From: Chitinophagaceae bacterium
GTDB lineage: Bacteria; Bacteroidota; Bacteroidia; Chitinophagales; Chitinophagaceae
Length of the DNA: 9,746 nucleotides
Reading direction: 5' to 3'
Assembly: GCA_017882205.1 (NCBI GenBank)
Contig: JADGPY010000005.1
Location: 1 to 9,746, forward strand
Position 1 is the stretch's first letter; each line of letters opens with the position of its first letter. A program made the position numbers and the translations under genes. This document shows positions 1 to 6,116 of the stretch, in pieces. The notes under the pieces are model-generated. The model had not been told where the DNA came from. It ran no database searches and saw only the letters and a list, made by a program, of their open reading frames with translations.

Positions 1-15
1 CCCTAATTTATTCAA

Positions 16-915
16 ATGAAACGCATCCCCTATCTTGCTTTAATCATACTGGTATTATGTATTGCCTTTAACTCGTGCCAAAAGGAGCTCATCGATCCTA
101 ATGGATCTTCCACAACAGGAGGAACAGCTGATTTCAGGGCTAAAATCAATGGGACTCAATGGATTGCTTCATCAGCAAGTGCAAGCCGTGTCTCAGGTCT
201 AATCTCTCTTGCAGGGATTGGAGGTGGAATAACCATTGTGATTACTTTACAGGATTCAGGTGTTCATCATTATACCCTGGACCTAACTTCTTTGCAGGGT
301 GCTGCTTACGTGGATTCTGCCTCTGGAAGTACGAATGCTTTTGCAACAAATCAAGGTAGTACAGCTTTACAGTCAGGTGGAAGTGTTGATATTACTTCTA
401 TAGATACGGCTAATAAGAAAATCACCGGTACTTTCCGTTTTACTGTCTTTCGGGCTATTGATAGTGCTCAAAGAACCATTACTGAAGGCTCATTTACCAA
501 TATCTCGTATGCCACTACTACACCTCCTGCCTCAGCCACAGATACTTTTAATGTTAAAATTGATGGGGTTACTTTCACACCATTCTCGATTCAAGGGATA
601 CATTTAACTGCTTCAAGTCAAATAACTGTGGGTGGAACTGATCAGGCAGGTGTAAAATCTGTGACATTAATTTTCCCTGACACCATTATTCCCGGAACTT
701 ATGCGATAACAACAGTTGGAGGAACATATTCAGGTCTTTATAATCAAGATGCCACAACATTTCTTCCTTCAGATACAGGTAGTATAACGATACTGCAACA
801 CAATACCAGTACTAAACGAATCAGGGGAAACTTTAATTTCCATGCCAAGCAATTTCCAACTGGAACTGCCCAGGCTCAACTTACCTCCGGTTATTTTGCC
901 GTGACTTATCTATAA
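16..915 (+). CDS. Two-domain lipoprotein of unknown function, probably outer-membrane or surface
   Basis: 299 residues. The N-terminus is a lipoprotein signal peptide: K2/R3, a hydrophobic stretch at about 5-18, then a lipobox-like end with Cys21 as the likely acylated residue. The next residues, QKE, resemble the acidic/lysine surface-export signal described for Bacteroidota lipoproteins, so surface exposure is an inference. The mature part is rich in Ser, Thr and Gly with alternating hydrophobic residues, as in beta-sheet domains. It holds two tandem copies of one domain, about 39-165 and 177-299. Each opens with an F-x-(A/V)-K-I-(N/D)-G motif (residues 40-46 and 178-184) and closes with K-(K/R)-I-(T/R)-G-x-F-x-F followed by a G-(S/Y)-F strand. 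This resembles the DUF6252-like lipoproteins of the phylum (from memory, unverified). No catalytic motif is visible. The start is the only Met before the signal peptide; its promoter lies outside the window. It converges on the peptidase with a 39-base gap. Confidence 0.85.
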   Translation: MKRIPYLALIILVLCIAFNSCQKELIDPNGSSTTGGTADFRAKINGTQWIASSASASRVSGLISLAGIGGGITIVITLQDSGVHHYTLDLTSLQGAAYVDSASGSTNAFATNQGSTALQSGGSVDITSIDTANKKITGTFRFTVFRAIDSAQRTITEGSFTNISYATTTPPASATDTFNVKIDGVTFTPFSIQGIHLTASSQITVGGTDQAGVKSVTLIFPDTIIPGTYAITTVGGTYSGLYNQDATTFLPSDTGSITILQHNTSTKRIRGNFNFHAKQFPTGTAQAQLTSGYFAVTYL

Positions 916-921
916 GGCTTT

Positions 922-952
922 CTTCGTGTTTCTTTGTGTCTTTGTGGCTAAA
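922..952 (+). repeat. Short intergenic repeat, copy A (CTYYGTGK units)
   Basis: Three imperfect units of about 8-9 bases (cttcgtgtt, tctttgtgt, ctttgtgg) fill almost the whole 39-base gap between the convergent lipoprotein and peptidase genes. The core at 932-947 (CTTTGTGTCTTTGTGG) matches the core of copy B at 2378-2393 at 13 of 16 positions, and all three differences are C/T transitions. No stem-loop or T-run marks it as an intrinsic terminator. Confidence 0.55.
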
Positions 953-954
953 AA

Positions 955-2322
955 TTAAACCATTTCAGCAAAATACTTATGGAAATAAGGAATGGTTTCA
1001 ATCCCTTTATAAAAATTTGCCAGGTCGAATTTTTCATTCGGGCTATGTAGGTTATCGCTATCAAGCCCAAAACCCATGAATACAATTTTTACTCCCAATT
1101 CTTTTTCAAAAAGAGCGCAGATGGGTATGCTTCCACCGCCACGAACCGGGATTGGTTGTTTGCCAAATGTGGTTTCCATTGCTTTTGCCGCAGCCTGGTA
1201 TCCTTTACTGTCGATTGGAGTCATATAAGGCTCACCTCCATGATGCTCAAACGCATTTACTGTAACAGAGGCCGGAGCGATACTTTTGAAATGATCCAAC
1301 AATAATTTTGTCATTCTTTCAGAAGATTGATTTGGCACCAAACGGGCAGAAATTTTAGCAGTTGCTTTTGAAGGAAGAACTGTTTTCGCACCTTCGCCCT
1401 GGTACCCACCCCATATCCCATTTAATTCCAATGTGGGCCTGATACCAGTACGTTCATTTGTAGTGTATCCTTTTTCTCCCCAAAGCTTCTTAACTCCCAG
1501 ATCTTTTTTATATTCCTCTTCATCATATGGAGCCTCTGCCATCAATTTCCTTTCTACTTCAGTTGACTCAACTACACCCTCATAAAAACCCGGTATGGTA
1601 ACATGATTATTTTCGTCATGGCAACTTGCGATCATTTGTGCAAGGATAGTAATGGGATTGGCTACCGCGCCACCATATACCCCACTATGCAAATCACGGT
1701 TTGGACCTGTAACTTCTACTTCGATATAGCTTAACCCACGTACTCCGATATCAATGCTTGGAGTATCCAGGCTGATCATAGCCGTATCACTAATCAGAAT
1801 GACATCTGCTTTAAGGAGCTCCTTATTTTGTGAAACAAATTTTCCAAGATTCGGAGATCCCACTTCTTCTTCTCCTTCAATGATGAACTTTATATTCGTT
1901 ACCATGCTGTTTGTATTAATCATTGTCTCCAATGCTTTTACATGCATGTAAAACTGGCCTTTATCATCGCATGAACCTCTCGCAAATATTTTTCCATCCT
2001 TTATTACAGGCTCAAATGGGCCACTATTCCAAAGCTCCAGGGGATCAGCAGGCTGCACATCGTAATGTCCATATACTAATACTGTTGGTTTTGATGGATC
2101 AACTATTTTCTGACCAACAACAACGGGATGTCCGTCCGTTGGATATATTTCAACTTTGTCAGCCCCTGCTTTTAATAACCTATCTTTCACTGCCTCTGCA
2201 CATTTAAGAAGATCATCCTTATGCTCCTTCTTTGCACTGATTGATGGAATTCGCAATAGCTCCAGCAGCTCATCCAAAAACCTGTCTTTATTTTTTTCCT
2301 GGTAATCTTTCCATGTTTGCAT
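955..2322 (-). CDS. M20-family metallopeptidase (dipeptidase, carnosinase-like)
   Basis: 455 residues, the usual length for cytosolic non-specific dipeptidases of family M20. These di-zinc enzymes hydrolyse dipeptides or short peptides. The expected metal and catalytic residues are all visible: GHYDVQP (85-91) supplies zinc ligand His86 and catalytic-site Asp88; RGSCDDKGQ (115-123) supplies bridging Asp119; EGEEEVGS (149-156) supplies catalytic base Glu152 and ligand Glu153; Asp179 lies in ISDTA; and His426 lies in NLHSPNE. The dimerisation (lid) domain at about 195-340 carries RDLHSGVYGG with His212, the residue that in this family reaches into the partner's active site. There is no signal peptide, so it is probably cytoplasmic. 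The gene seems monocistronic: the gap upstream is 259 bases and the downstream neighbour is convergent. Short repeats lie beside both of its ends. The substrate cannot be read from the sequence. The ATG at 2322 gives the standard family N-terminus. Confidence 0.93.
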   Translation of the reverse strand: MQTWKDYQEKNKDRFLDELLELLRIPSISAKKEHKDDLLKCAEAVKDRLLKAGADKVEIYPTDGHPVVVGQKIVDPSKPTVLVYGHYDVQPADPLELWNSGPFEPVIKDGKIFARGSCDDKGQFYMHVKALETMINTNSMVTNIKFIIEGEEEVGSPNLGKFVSQNKELLKADVILISDTAMISLDTPSIDIGVRGLSYIEVEVTGPNRDLHSGVYGGAVANPITILAQMIASCHDENNHVTIPGFYEGVVESTEVERKLMAEAPYDEEEYKKDLGVKKLWGEKGYTTNERTGIRPTLELNGIWGGYQGEGAKTVLPSKATAKISARLVPNQSSERMTKLLLDHFKSIAPASVTVNAFEHHGGEPYMTPIDSKGYQAAAKAMETTFGKQPIPVRGGGSIPICALFEKELGVKIVFMGFGLDSDNLHSPNEKFDLANFYKGIETIPYFHKYFAEMV

Positions 2323-2356
2323 AACTGATATTTTAAATTTCTTTAGTAAATGAAAA

Positions 2357-2364
2357 CGAATATA
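2357..2364 (-). promoter_or_regulatory. Weak candidate -7 element for the M20 peptidase
   Basis: On the minus strand, TATATTCG differs at one base from the Bacteroidota -7 consensus TAnnTTTG and lies 34 bases before the peptidase ATG. I find no good TTTG at the expected distance upstream; that position is occupied by repeat copy B. Treat this as a suggestion only. Confidence 0.25.
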
Positions 2365-2367
2365 GGG

Positions 2368-2399
2368 ATTTCTGTGTCTCCGTGTCTCTGTGGTTCAAA
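2368..2399 (+). repeat. Short intergenic repeat, copy B (CTYYGTGK units)
   Basis: Three units (tttctgtgt, ctccgtgt, ctctgtgg) followed by TTCAAA. The core at 2378-2393 matches copy A (932-947) at 13 of 16 positions. It has the same orientation on the plus strand as copy A, so the two copies bracket the peptidase as direct repeats about 1.4 kb apart. It lies about 45 bases upstream of the peptidase start, within or next to its promoter region. Confidence 0.55.
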
Positions 2400-2441
2400 G
2401 GTCAAGCAAAAAGAGTTGATATCTCTATTCCCTAAATAGAC

Positions 2442-2489
2442 TCAGCCTTTGCATAGAAGCACTACAAGCGCAACTAAAACAAAGGCTGA
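2442..2489. repeat. 10-bp perfect inverted repeat with 28-base spacer
   Basis: The left arm TCAGCCTTTG (2442-2451) is the exact reverse complement of the right arm CAAAGGCTGA (2480-2489). It lies in the otherwise featureless gap between the 3' end of the SOD gene and the peptidase promoter region. Pairing does not continue into the spacer, and no T-run follows on either strand, so it is not a standard intrinsic terminator. It could be an operator, a loosely folded RNA or the remnant of a small mobile element. Confidence 0.45.
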
Positions 2490-2540
2490 TGTTGAAAAGC
2501 AATCTGAGAACAAATGTATAATAACAGAGTTCGATATTCC

Positions 2541-2567
2541 AAATAAAAACCAGAAATTTTTTATCTG
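2541..2567 (-). terminator. Weak possible terminator downstream of SOD
   Basis: On the minus strand, 15 bases after the SOD stop, CAGA and TCTG (2564-2567 and 2551-2554) can pair around an AT-only centre, followed by GTTTTTATTT. The stem is short and has little GC, so termination here is doubtful. Confidence 0.25.
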
Positions 2568-2581
2568 ATCTGTTAATATTT

Positions 2582-3340
2582 TTACATCATAGCAAACCGC
2601 TGCGCCACAAAATCCCAGTTCACCACATTCCACCAATTATCAATATAATCAGCTCTTTTATTTTGATACTTCAGGTAGTAAGCATGCTCCCATACGTCCA
2701 AACCCAGTAGTGGAAAGCCTTTTATGTCGCTTATGTCCATCAAAGGATTGTCCTGGTTGGGAGATGACCCAATTTTCAATTCTTTATTCTTTCCAGCATA
2801 AAGCCATGCCCATCCACTTCCGAACCTGTTCTTACCGGCATCGGAAAATTGAGTTTTAAAATTTGCAAAAGAACTGAACTGTTTTTCTATCGCTGCAAGT
2901 AAGTTTCCTGTTGGAAGGTTGTTTACCTGTTTAGGACGCATTGACTTCCAGAACATCTCATGATTGTAATGGCCCCCACCATTGTTTCGCACCTTTGCCG
3001 AATATTTTGAGACGTTACTCAGTACCTCTTCTAATGGCCTGCTCACGTTGATCCCTTCTGCAAAAGCAGCTTCTTTAAGATTTTTAGAATAGGCTGCTGC
3101 ATGTTTGGAATAATGAATTTCCATTGTCATTGCATCAATAATATTTTCCAGGGCATTGTAAGCATATGGCAATGGTTCCTGGTCAAATCCCGTTTTAAAA
3201 GATGAATGAGTTACAACTCTTGGTGTAGCATAAGATTCCAGAAATGAACCAACGAAAGAGAGACCTGCTCCTGCAACAATGGTTCCCTGTAATGAAGTTT
3301 TTAAAAAGGTACGACGACCAGTATTTGATTTTTTTGACAT
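2582..3340 (-). CDS. sodA: Exported superoxide dismutase, Mn-type (Fe/Mn SOD family), with Tat signal
   Basis: 252 residues: a twin-arginine signal peptide plus a full SOD of about 200 residues. The signal has RRTFLK at 9-14, a weakly hydrophobic segment at about 18-34, and a plausible cleavage site after Ser-Tyr-Ala38. All four metal ligands are visible: His76 (MEIHYSKH), His127 (HYNHEMFW), Asp215 and His219 (DVWEHAYY). Tyr84 matches the gateway tyrosine. Gly123 together with Gln196 (NQDNP) is the manganese-type second-sphere pattern known from E. coli SodA, although cambialistic use is possible. It should convert superoxide to peroxide outside the cytoplasm after folding and metal loading inside. 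The start is 11 bases after the permease stop on the same strand, with only an AT-rich spacer and no visible promoter, so it is probably co-transcribed with the permease. The signal peptide is part of the same open frame from the first ATG. Confidence 0.93.
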   Translation of the reverse strand: MSKKSNTGRRTFLKTSLQGTIVAGAGLSFVGSFLESYATPRVVTHSSFKTGFDQEPLPYAYNALENIIDAMTMEIHYSKHAAAYSKNLKEAAFAEGINVSRPLEEVLSNVSKYSAKVRNNGGGHYNHEMFWKSMRPKQVNNLPTGNLLAAIEKQFSSFANFKTQFSDAGKNRFGSGWAWLYAGKNKELKIGSSPNQDNPLMDISDIKGFPLLGLDVWEHAYYLKYQNKRADYIDNWWNVVNWDFVAQRFAMM

Positions 3341-3351
3341 AAAATATATAT

Positions 3352-4809
3352 TTAAGATGATGAATCTTTCGATGGTTTAAATATACTCAAAAGAGGCTTA
3401 ATATATACTGACACTCTTCCAAAAAGCCGATAATAATATTCTTTGCTGAACAATTGTGAATCTCGCGTGGCTTTATATGTCAGGAAGGCACCTACAGGGA
3501 CCAGAACAAAAATTGGCAACCAGGTGCCTCCAAGCGGTGTTAGAATTCCTTCCTTCACAAACTTTTCGCCAAAAATGTTCAGAAGCCAAAAAATGAGAAA
3601 AAATATGATTGCAATAACCAGCGGAAGCCCTAATCCTCCTTTCCGGATGATGGAACCCAATGGCGCGCCAATAAAGAATAATACAAGGCAAGCCGCTGCA
3701 ACAGAGAATTTCTTATGCCACTCAGAAAGTGTAAGCCTCAAATCCCTGCTTTTGTTTTCATACTCATCAGCTGTATTATCCATATTACTACGAAGGATAC
3801 TAACCGAATTTGCTGCCTTTTCGAAAACCAATCTCTTTAAAGAATCTGGTATAATTGAATCGAAAGACTTGATTTTTACAGAAATAGGTTTTACGGCATT
3901 CCAGTCGCTATCATGGTACTTTAGAAAATTAAAATAAACATTTAGTTCCCCATGTATACGACTTGCAAATGAAGCAGGAAATTTTCCCAAAGAATCGATG
4001 AGCTTATCCAACTTTCTTAAAGTCATCATCCTTGGACCTGATTTGAATAAACTATCAGCTGTCTTTTGTAAATCAAGCTGGCTTAGGTCAAACAGTTTAT
4101 TATATTGTTTAAATCCAACACGGATATATTCATTTTTCGGACTTGCTTCGTCTCCCTTTTCTTCATACCTGTAACCATTTTGCAGGTTAAACTCCAGGAA
4201 TTTTTTATCCGGGCTCATATTCATGATTCCCTTCTCTGCAATGATACAATTGTCCTGTGGGCCTGATGATTGCTCGTAAATAATAACATTCCTAAGTGTT
4301 TTTTTATCCTTGTCTTTAGCAGAAACCTTTATAGAATAGCCGCGAAAACCATTATAAAAAACACCTTCTTTTAAATCGAAAGCCGGGCTCTTCCTGTAGA
4401 TGTCATTATAGATTACAGCGAACTTTAGGTTGGCAACCGGGATGATATAATTGGCAAAAAGAAAGGTGATACACGAAAGGAGCAATGCTACAATAAATAA
4501 TGGCCGCATAAATCTCATTAATGGGATTCCTGAAGATTTGATTGCAACAAGTTCAAAACTTTCTCCAAGTTTCCCAAATGTCATAATAGAAGATAATAGT
4601 ATGGCAATTGGCAGTGCAAGGGTAACCAGCGTGGCGCTTGCGTAAATAACAAATTGAATGAGGGTTAAAAAATCAAGTCCTTTACCAACCAGGTCATCAA
4701 TATACTTCCAGATGATCTGCATCATGAATACAAACAACGTTATAAAAAAAGTAGCAATGAATGGACCTACAAATGCTTTAAGTATCAGCTTATCCAACTT
4801 TTTTATCAC
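3352..4809 (-). CDS. LptF/LptG-family permease (YjgP/YjgQ type), lipopolysaccharide export
   Basis: 485 residues. Family members form the inner-membrane part of the LptB2FG transporter, which pulls lipopolysaccharide out of the membrane for delivery to the outer membrane. The layout is typical: three N-terminal membrane segments (about 15-35, 50-75, 102-122), a large periplasmic region (about 125-365), then three C-terminal segments (about 368-384, 393-413, 429-446). The conserved GAPLGSIIRKGG motif lies at 381-392. The protein is about 120 residues longer than E. coli LptF or LptG, mainly because of a charged insertion at about 240-350. I cannot tell LptF from LptG here, so no symbol is given. 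The start codon is GTG (4807-4809), giving M-I-K-K-L-D-K, which fits the family N-terminus; an in-frame TAG lies upstream. The SOD gene follows after 11 bases. The gene upstream is divergent, with a 58-base shared gap. Confidence 0.9.
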   Translation of the reverse strand: MIKKLDKLILKAFVGPFIATFFITLFVFMMQIIWKYIDDLVGKGLDFLTLIQFVIYASATLVTLALPIAILLSSIMTFGKLGESFELVAIKSSGIPLMRFMRPLFIVALLLSCITFLFANYIIPVANLKFAVIYNDIYRKSPAFDLKEGVFYNGFRGYSIKVSAKDKDKKTLRNVIIYEQSSGPQDNCIIAEKGIMNMSPDKKFLEFNLQNGYRYEEKGDEASPKNEYIRVGFKQYNKLFDLSQLDLQKTADSLFKSGPRMMTLRKLDKLIDSLGKFPASFASRIHGELNVYFNFLKYHDSDWNAVKPISVKIKSFDSIIPDSLKRLVFEKAANSVSILRSNMDNTADEYENKSRDLRLTLSEWHKKFSVAAACLVLFFIGAPLGSIIRKGGLGLPLVIAIIFFLIFWLLNIFGEKFVKEGILTPLGGTWLPIFVLVPVGAFLTYKATRDSQLFSKEYYYRLFGRVSVYIKPLLSIFKPSKDSSS

Positions 4810-4867
4810 AGAAAGTAAATTAACTTTAACGAAAACAACCTATTCTACCCAATTTCAACTTCTAAAT

Positions 4868-5536
4868 ATGTCAACGCCAAAAATACAGCTTTCAGCAGAG
4901 GAAATGATACTTGTTAATGATACGAAATGGATTTTAACCAAACATATCATCATAAAAAAAGTATACGAGTTTTTTGGAAACCTTCTGCCGTTATTTCAAC
5001 AAGAGCTTGAATCATTTCAATATCTTTTCCCTGAAAACTTACGACACCAGGGAGGAAAAATTTCGCGTGGAGAAAATTACCAGCTGCTTCCGTATGTTAT
5101 CCTTGATTACCCTGCCCTTTTTTGGAAGGATAATATTTTTGCTATCAGGACTATGTTTTGGTGGGGTCATTTCTTCAGCATTACACTTCAGCTATCAGGA
5201 ACACACAAAAGAAAATTTATCAGTGAGAAAACCGGAGTAAAGGAATGGCTGGAAAGGAATAATTACTTCGTTTGTATGAGCGAAGGTGAATGGTCTCATC
5301 ATTTTGAGACCGACAATTACATGGCATCTTCAGATATATCAAATGATCAGTTTAATAATATACTTAGAAAAAGCTTTTTTAAAATCTCTAAAAATATATC
5401 ACTAACTGAGTGGCATAACGCTGATACATTTTTAATTGATTCTTTCAGGGAACTGTTGCAGTTCTTAGAATTTAATTTCCGAGCCGATAAAAAAGATCTT
5501 TCACCTGGGTCTCCCACAGCTGGCTCTGGTCTTTAA
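4868..5536 (+). CDS. Conserved-looking hypothetical protein, function unknown
   Basis: 222 residues. I do not recognise a characterised family. The ATG at 4868 (M-S-T-P-K) is preferred over the in-frame ATG at 4658, because the extra 70 residues would lie antisense to the permease coding sequence and read like out-of-frame translation. The protein is soluble-looking, with no signal peptide and no membrane span. It is rich in aromatic residues (Trp, Phe, Tyr), with a central block at about 65-108 containing ISRGENYQ, LDYPALFW and IRTMFWWGHFFS; this density suggests a folded aromatic core. Helical-looking segments occur at about 10-55 and 160-203. Phrases such as GENYQ...LDYP...IRTMFWWG remind me of hypothetical proteins seen across Bacteroidota (an impression, unverified). 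The last 21 residues, Gly/Ser/Pro-rich at the very end, are encoded antisense to the 3' end of the START-like gene and look unconserved. It is divergent from the permease. Confidence 0.75.
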   Translation: MSTPKIQLSAEEMILVNDTKWILTKHIIIKKVYEFFGNLLPLFQQELESFQYLFPENLRHQGGKISRGENYQLLPYVILDYPALFWKDNIFAIRTMFWWGHFFSITLQLSGTHKRKFISEKTGVKEWLERNNYFVCMSEGEWSHHFETDNYMASSDISNDQFNNILRKSFFKISKNISLTEWHNADTFLIDSFRELLQFLEFNFRADKKDLSPGSPTAGSGL

Positions 5537-5852
5537 TTTCTTTCTTCTCTGCAAAATCATTTACTATCAGTATTGTGAGATTGGTAACTTCTGATTTTTC
5601 AATGCAGAATTCAAAAAACTCTCCGGGAGGGGTATGGAGCCAGTGAAAACGAATTGATTTATTTTCTTCACTTTCCATTACTTCTGCTTCCTCCGCTGAA
5701 CCATTCCACGAAAAACTAAAAACTCCATCGCGCTCATCCACTTTGTCTGCAAACCACTCCTGTAATCCCGCTGGGGTAGATAAAAATTCATATAAAATGC
5801 CTGGTGAACATCTAATCGGATACTCTAACGTGTATTTAACTTTCTTACTCAT
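5472..5852 (-). CDS. START-like domain protein (SRPBCC/AHSA1-type)
   Basis: 126 residues, a single domain spanning the whole chain. It reads as the small START-like protein common in Bacteroidota: residues 1-12 form the first strand (KVKYTLEY), SPGILYEFLSTPAGLQEWFA (16-35) the helical segment and tryptophan turn, and VFSFSWNGSAEEAEV (44-58) and IRFHW (67-71) further strands. The C-terminal helix (about 108-124) holds LWETQVKDLFYRLG. The superfamily fold has a hydrophobic pocket, but no ligand or partner can be inferred here. The ATG at 5852 is chosen over the in-frame ATG at 5906 because the domain begins at M-S-K-K-V-K, the extra 18 residues look like an AT-rich leader, and the candidate promoter at 5885-5915 would put the transcript start downstream of 5906. 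Its 3' end overlaps the convergent hypothetical gene by 65 bases. It is divergent from rpoD. Confidence 0.9.
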   Translation of the reverse strand: MSKKVKYTLEYPIRCSPGILYEFLSTPAGLQEWFADKVDERDGVFSFSWNGSAEEAEVMESEENKSIRFHWLHTPPGEFFEFCIEKSEVTNLTILIVNDFAEKKEIKDQSQLWETQVKDLFYRLGN

Positions 5853-5884
5853 CCTTGTTTGTCTAATGTTGTTGTTGATATGTG

Positions 5885-5915
5885 CAATAATAAAAAATAA
5901 AATCACTACACAAAA
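5885..5915 (-). promoter_or_regulatory. Candidate Bacteroidota promoter for the START-like gene
   Basis: On the minus strand, TTTTG (5915-5911), an 18-base spacer and TATTATTG (5892-5885) resemble the phylum consensus TTTG-N19-TAnnTTTG with one mismatch in the -7 element. Transcription would begin near 5878, giving a leader of about 26 bases before the ATG at 5852. This supports the shorter start for that gene. Confidence 0.5.
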
Positions 5916-5963
5916 TCTTTTATTTATATTTTCATATAGATAACCATGCCATGTTATTATTCT

Positions 5964-5986
5964 ATATACATGAATCTACTGTATAT
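5964..5986. repeat. 7-bp inverted repeat in the START-like/rpoD divergent gap
   Basis: ATATACA (5964-5970) and TGTATAT (5980-5986) are exact reverse complements separated by 9 bases. CATG occurs four times between 5945 and 5990. The site lies in the 264-base AT-rich gap between the divergent START-like gene and rpoD, and could be an operator. In such AT-rich sequence a chance match is also plausible. I see no other strong signal in this gap apart from the START-like promoter and a weak TACGTTTC (-7-like) at 6037-6044 facing rpoD. Confidence 0.3.
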
Positions 5987-6116
5987 CATGACATTAGCAA
6001 AGAATAATTTTTTTACATACTTAAAATGGCATAAATTACGTTTCCACTGCGAGATTGTTATTTAACATACCGTTAACCAGAACTGATTATGCCCATCAAA
6101 CATAAAACTTAAGACC

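Noticed and set aside
1923..2207. 94-residue plus-strand open frame within the peptidase
   Set aside because: It is an antisense shadow of the M20 peptidase, whose catalytic motifs cover this stretch.
922..2399. The two short repeats as ends of an insertion sequence or composite element carrying the peptidase
   Set aside because: There is no transposase, the repeats are direct, short and degenerate, no target duplication is visible, and the peptidase shows the same composition as its neighbours.
2442..2636. 64-residue minus-strand open frame in the SOD-peptidase gap
   Set aside because: It begins inside the SOD coding sequence in another frame, has odd Cys/Val/Leu composition, and has no recognisable domain or start context. 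It also spans the inverted repeat.
3443..3937. 164-residue plus-strand open frame antisense to the permease
   Set aside because: It lies wholly within the well-supported permease gene on the other strand, has no recognisable domain, and has Ser/Lys/Arg-rich composition typical of antisense frames.
4658..4867. 70-residue N-terminal extension of the hypothetical protein
   Set aside because: Most of it is antisense to the permease 5' coding region and the rest is the divergent gap; the residues look like out-of-frame translation. The ATG at 4868 is the sensible start.
5853..5906. 18-residue N-terminal extension of the START-like protein
   Set aside because: The conserved domain begins at the ATG at 5852, and the candidate promoter overlaps the extension.
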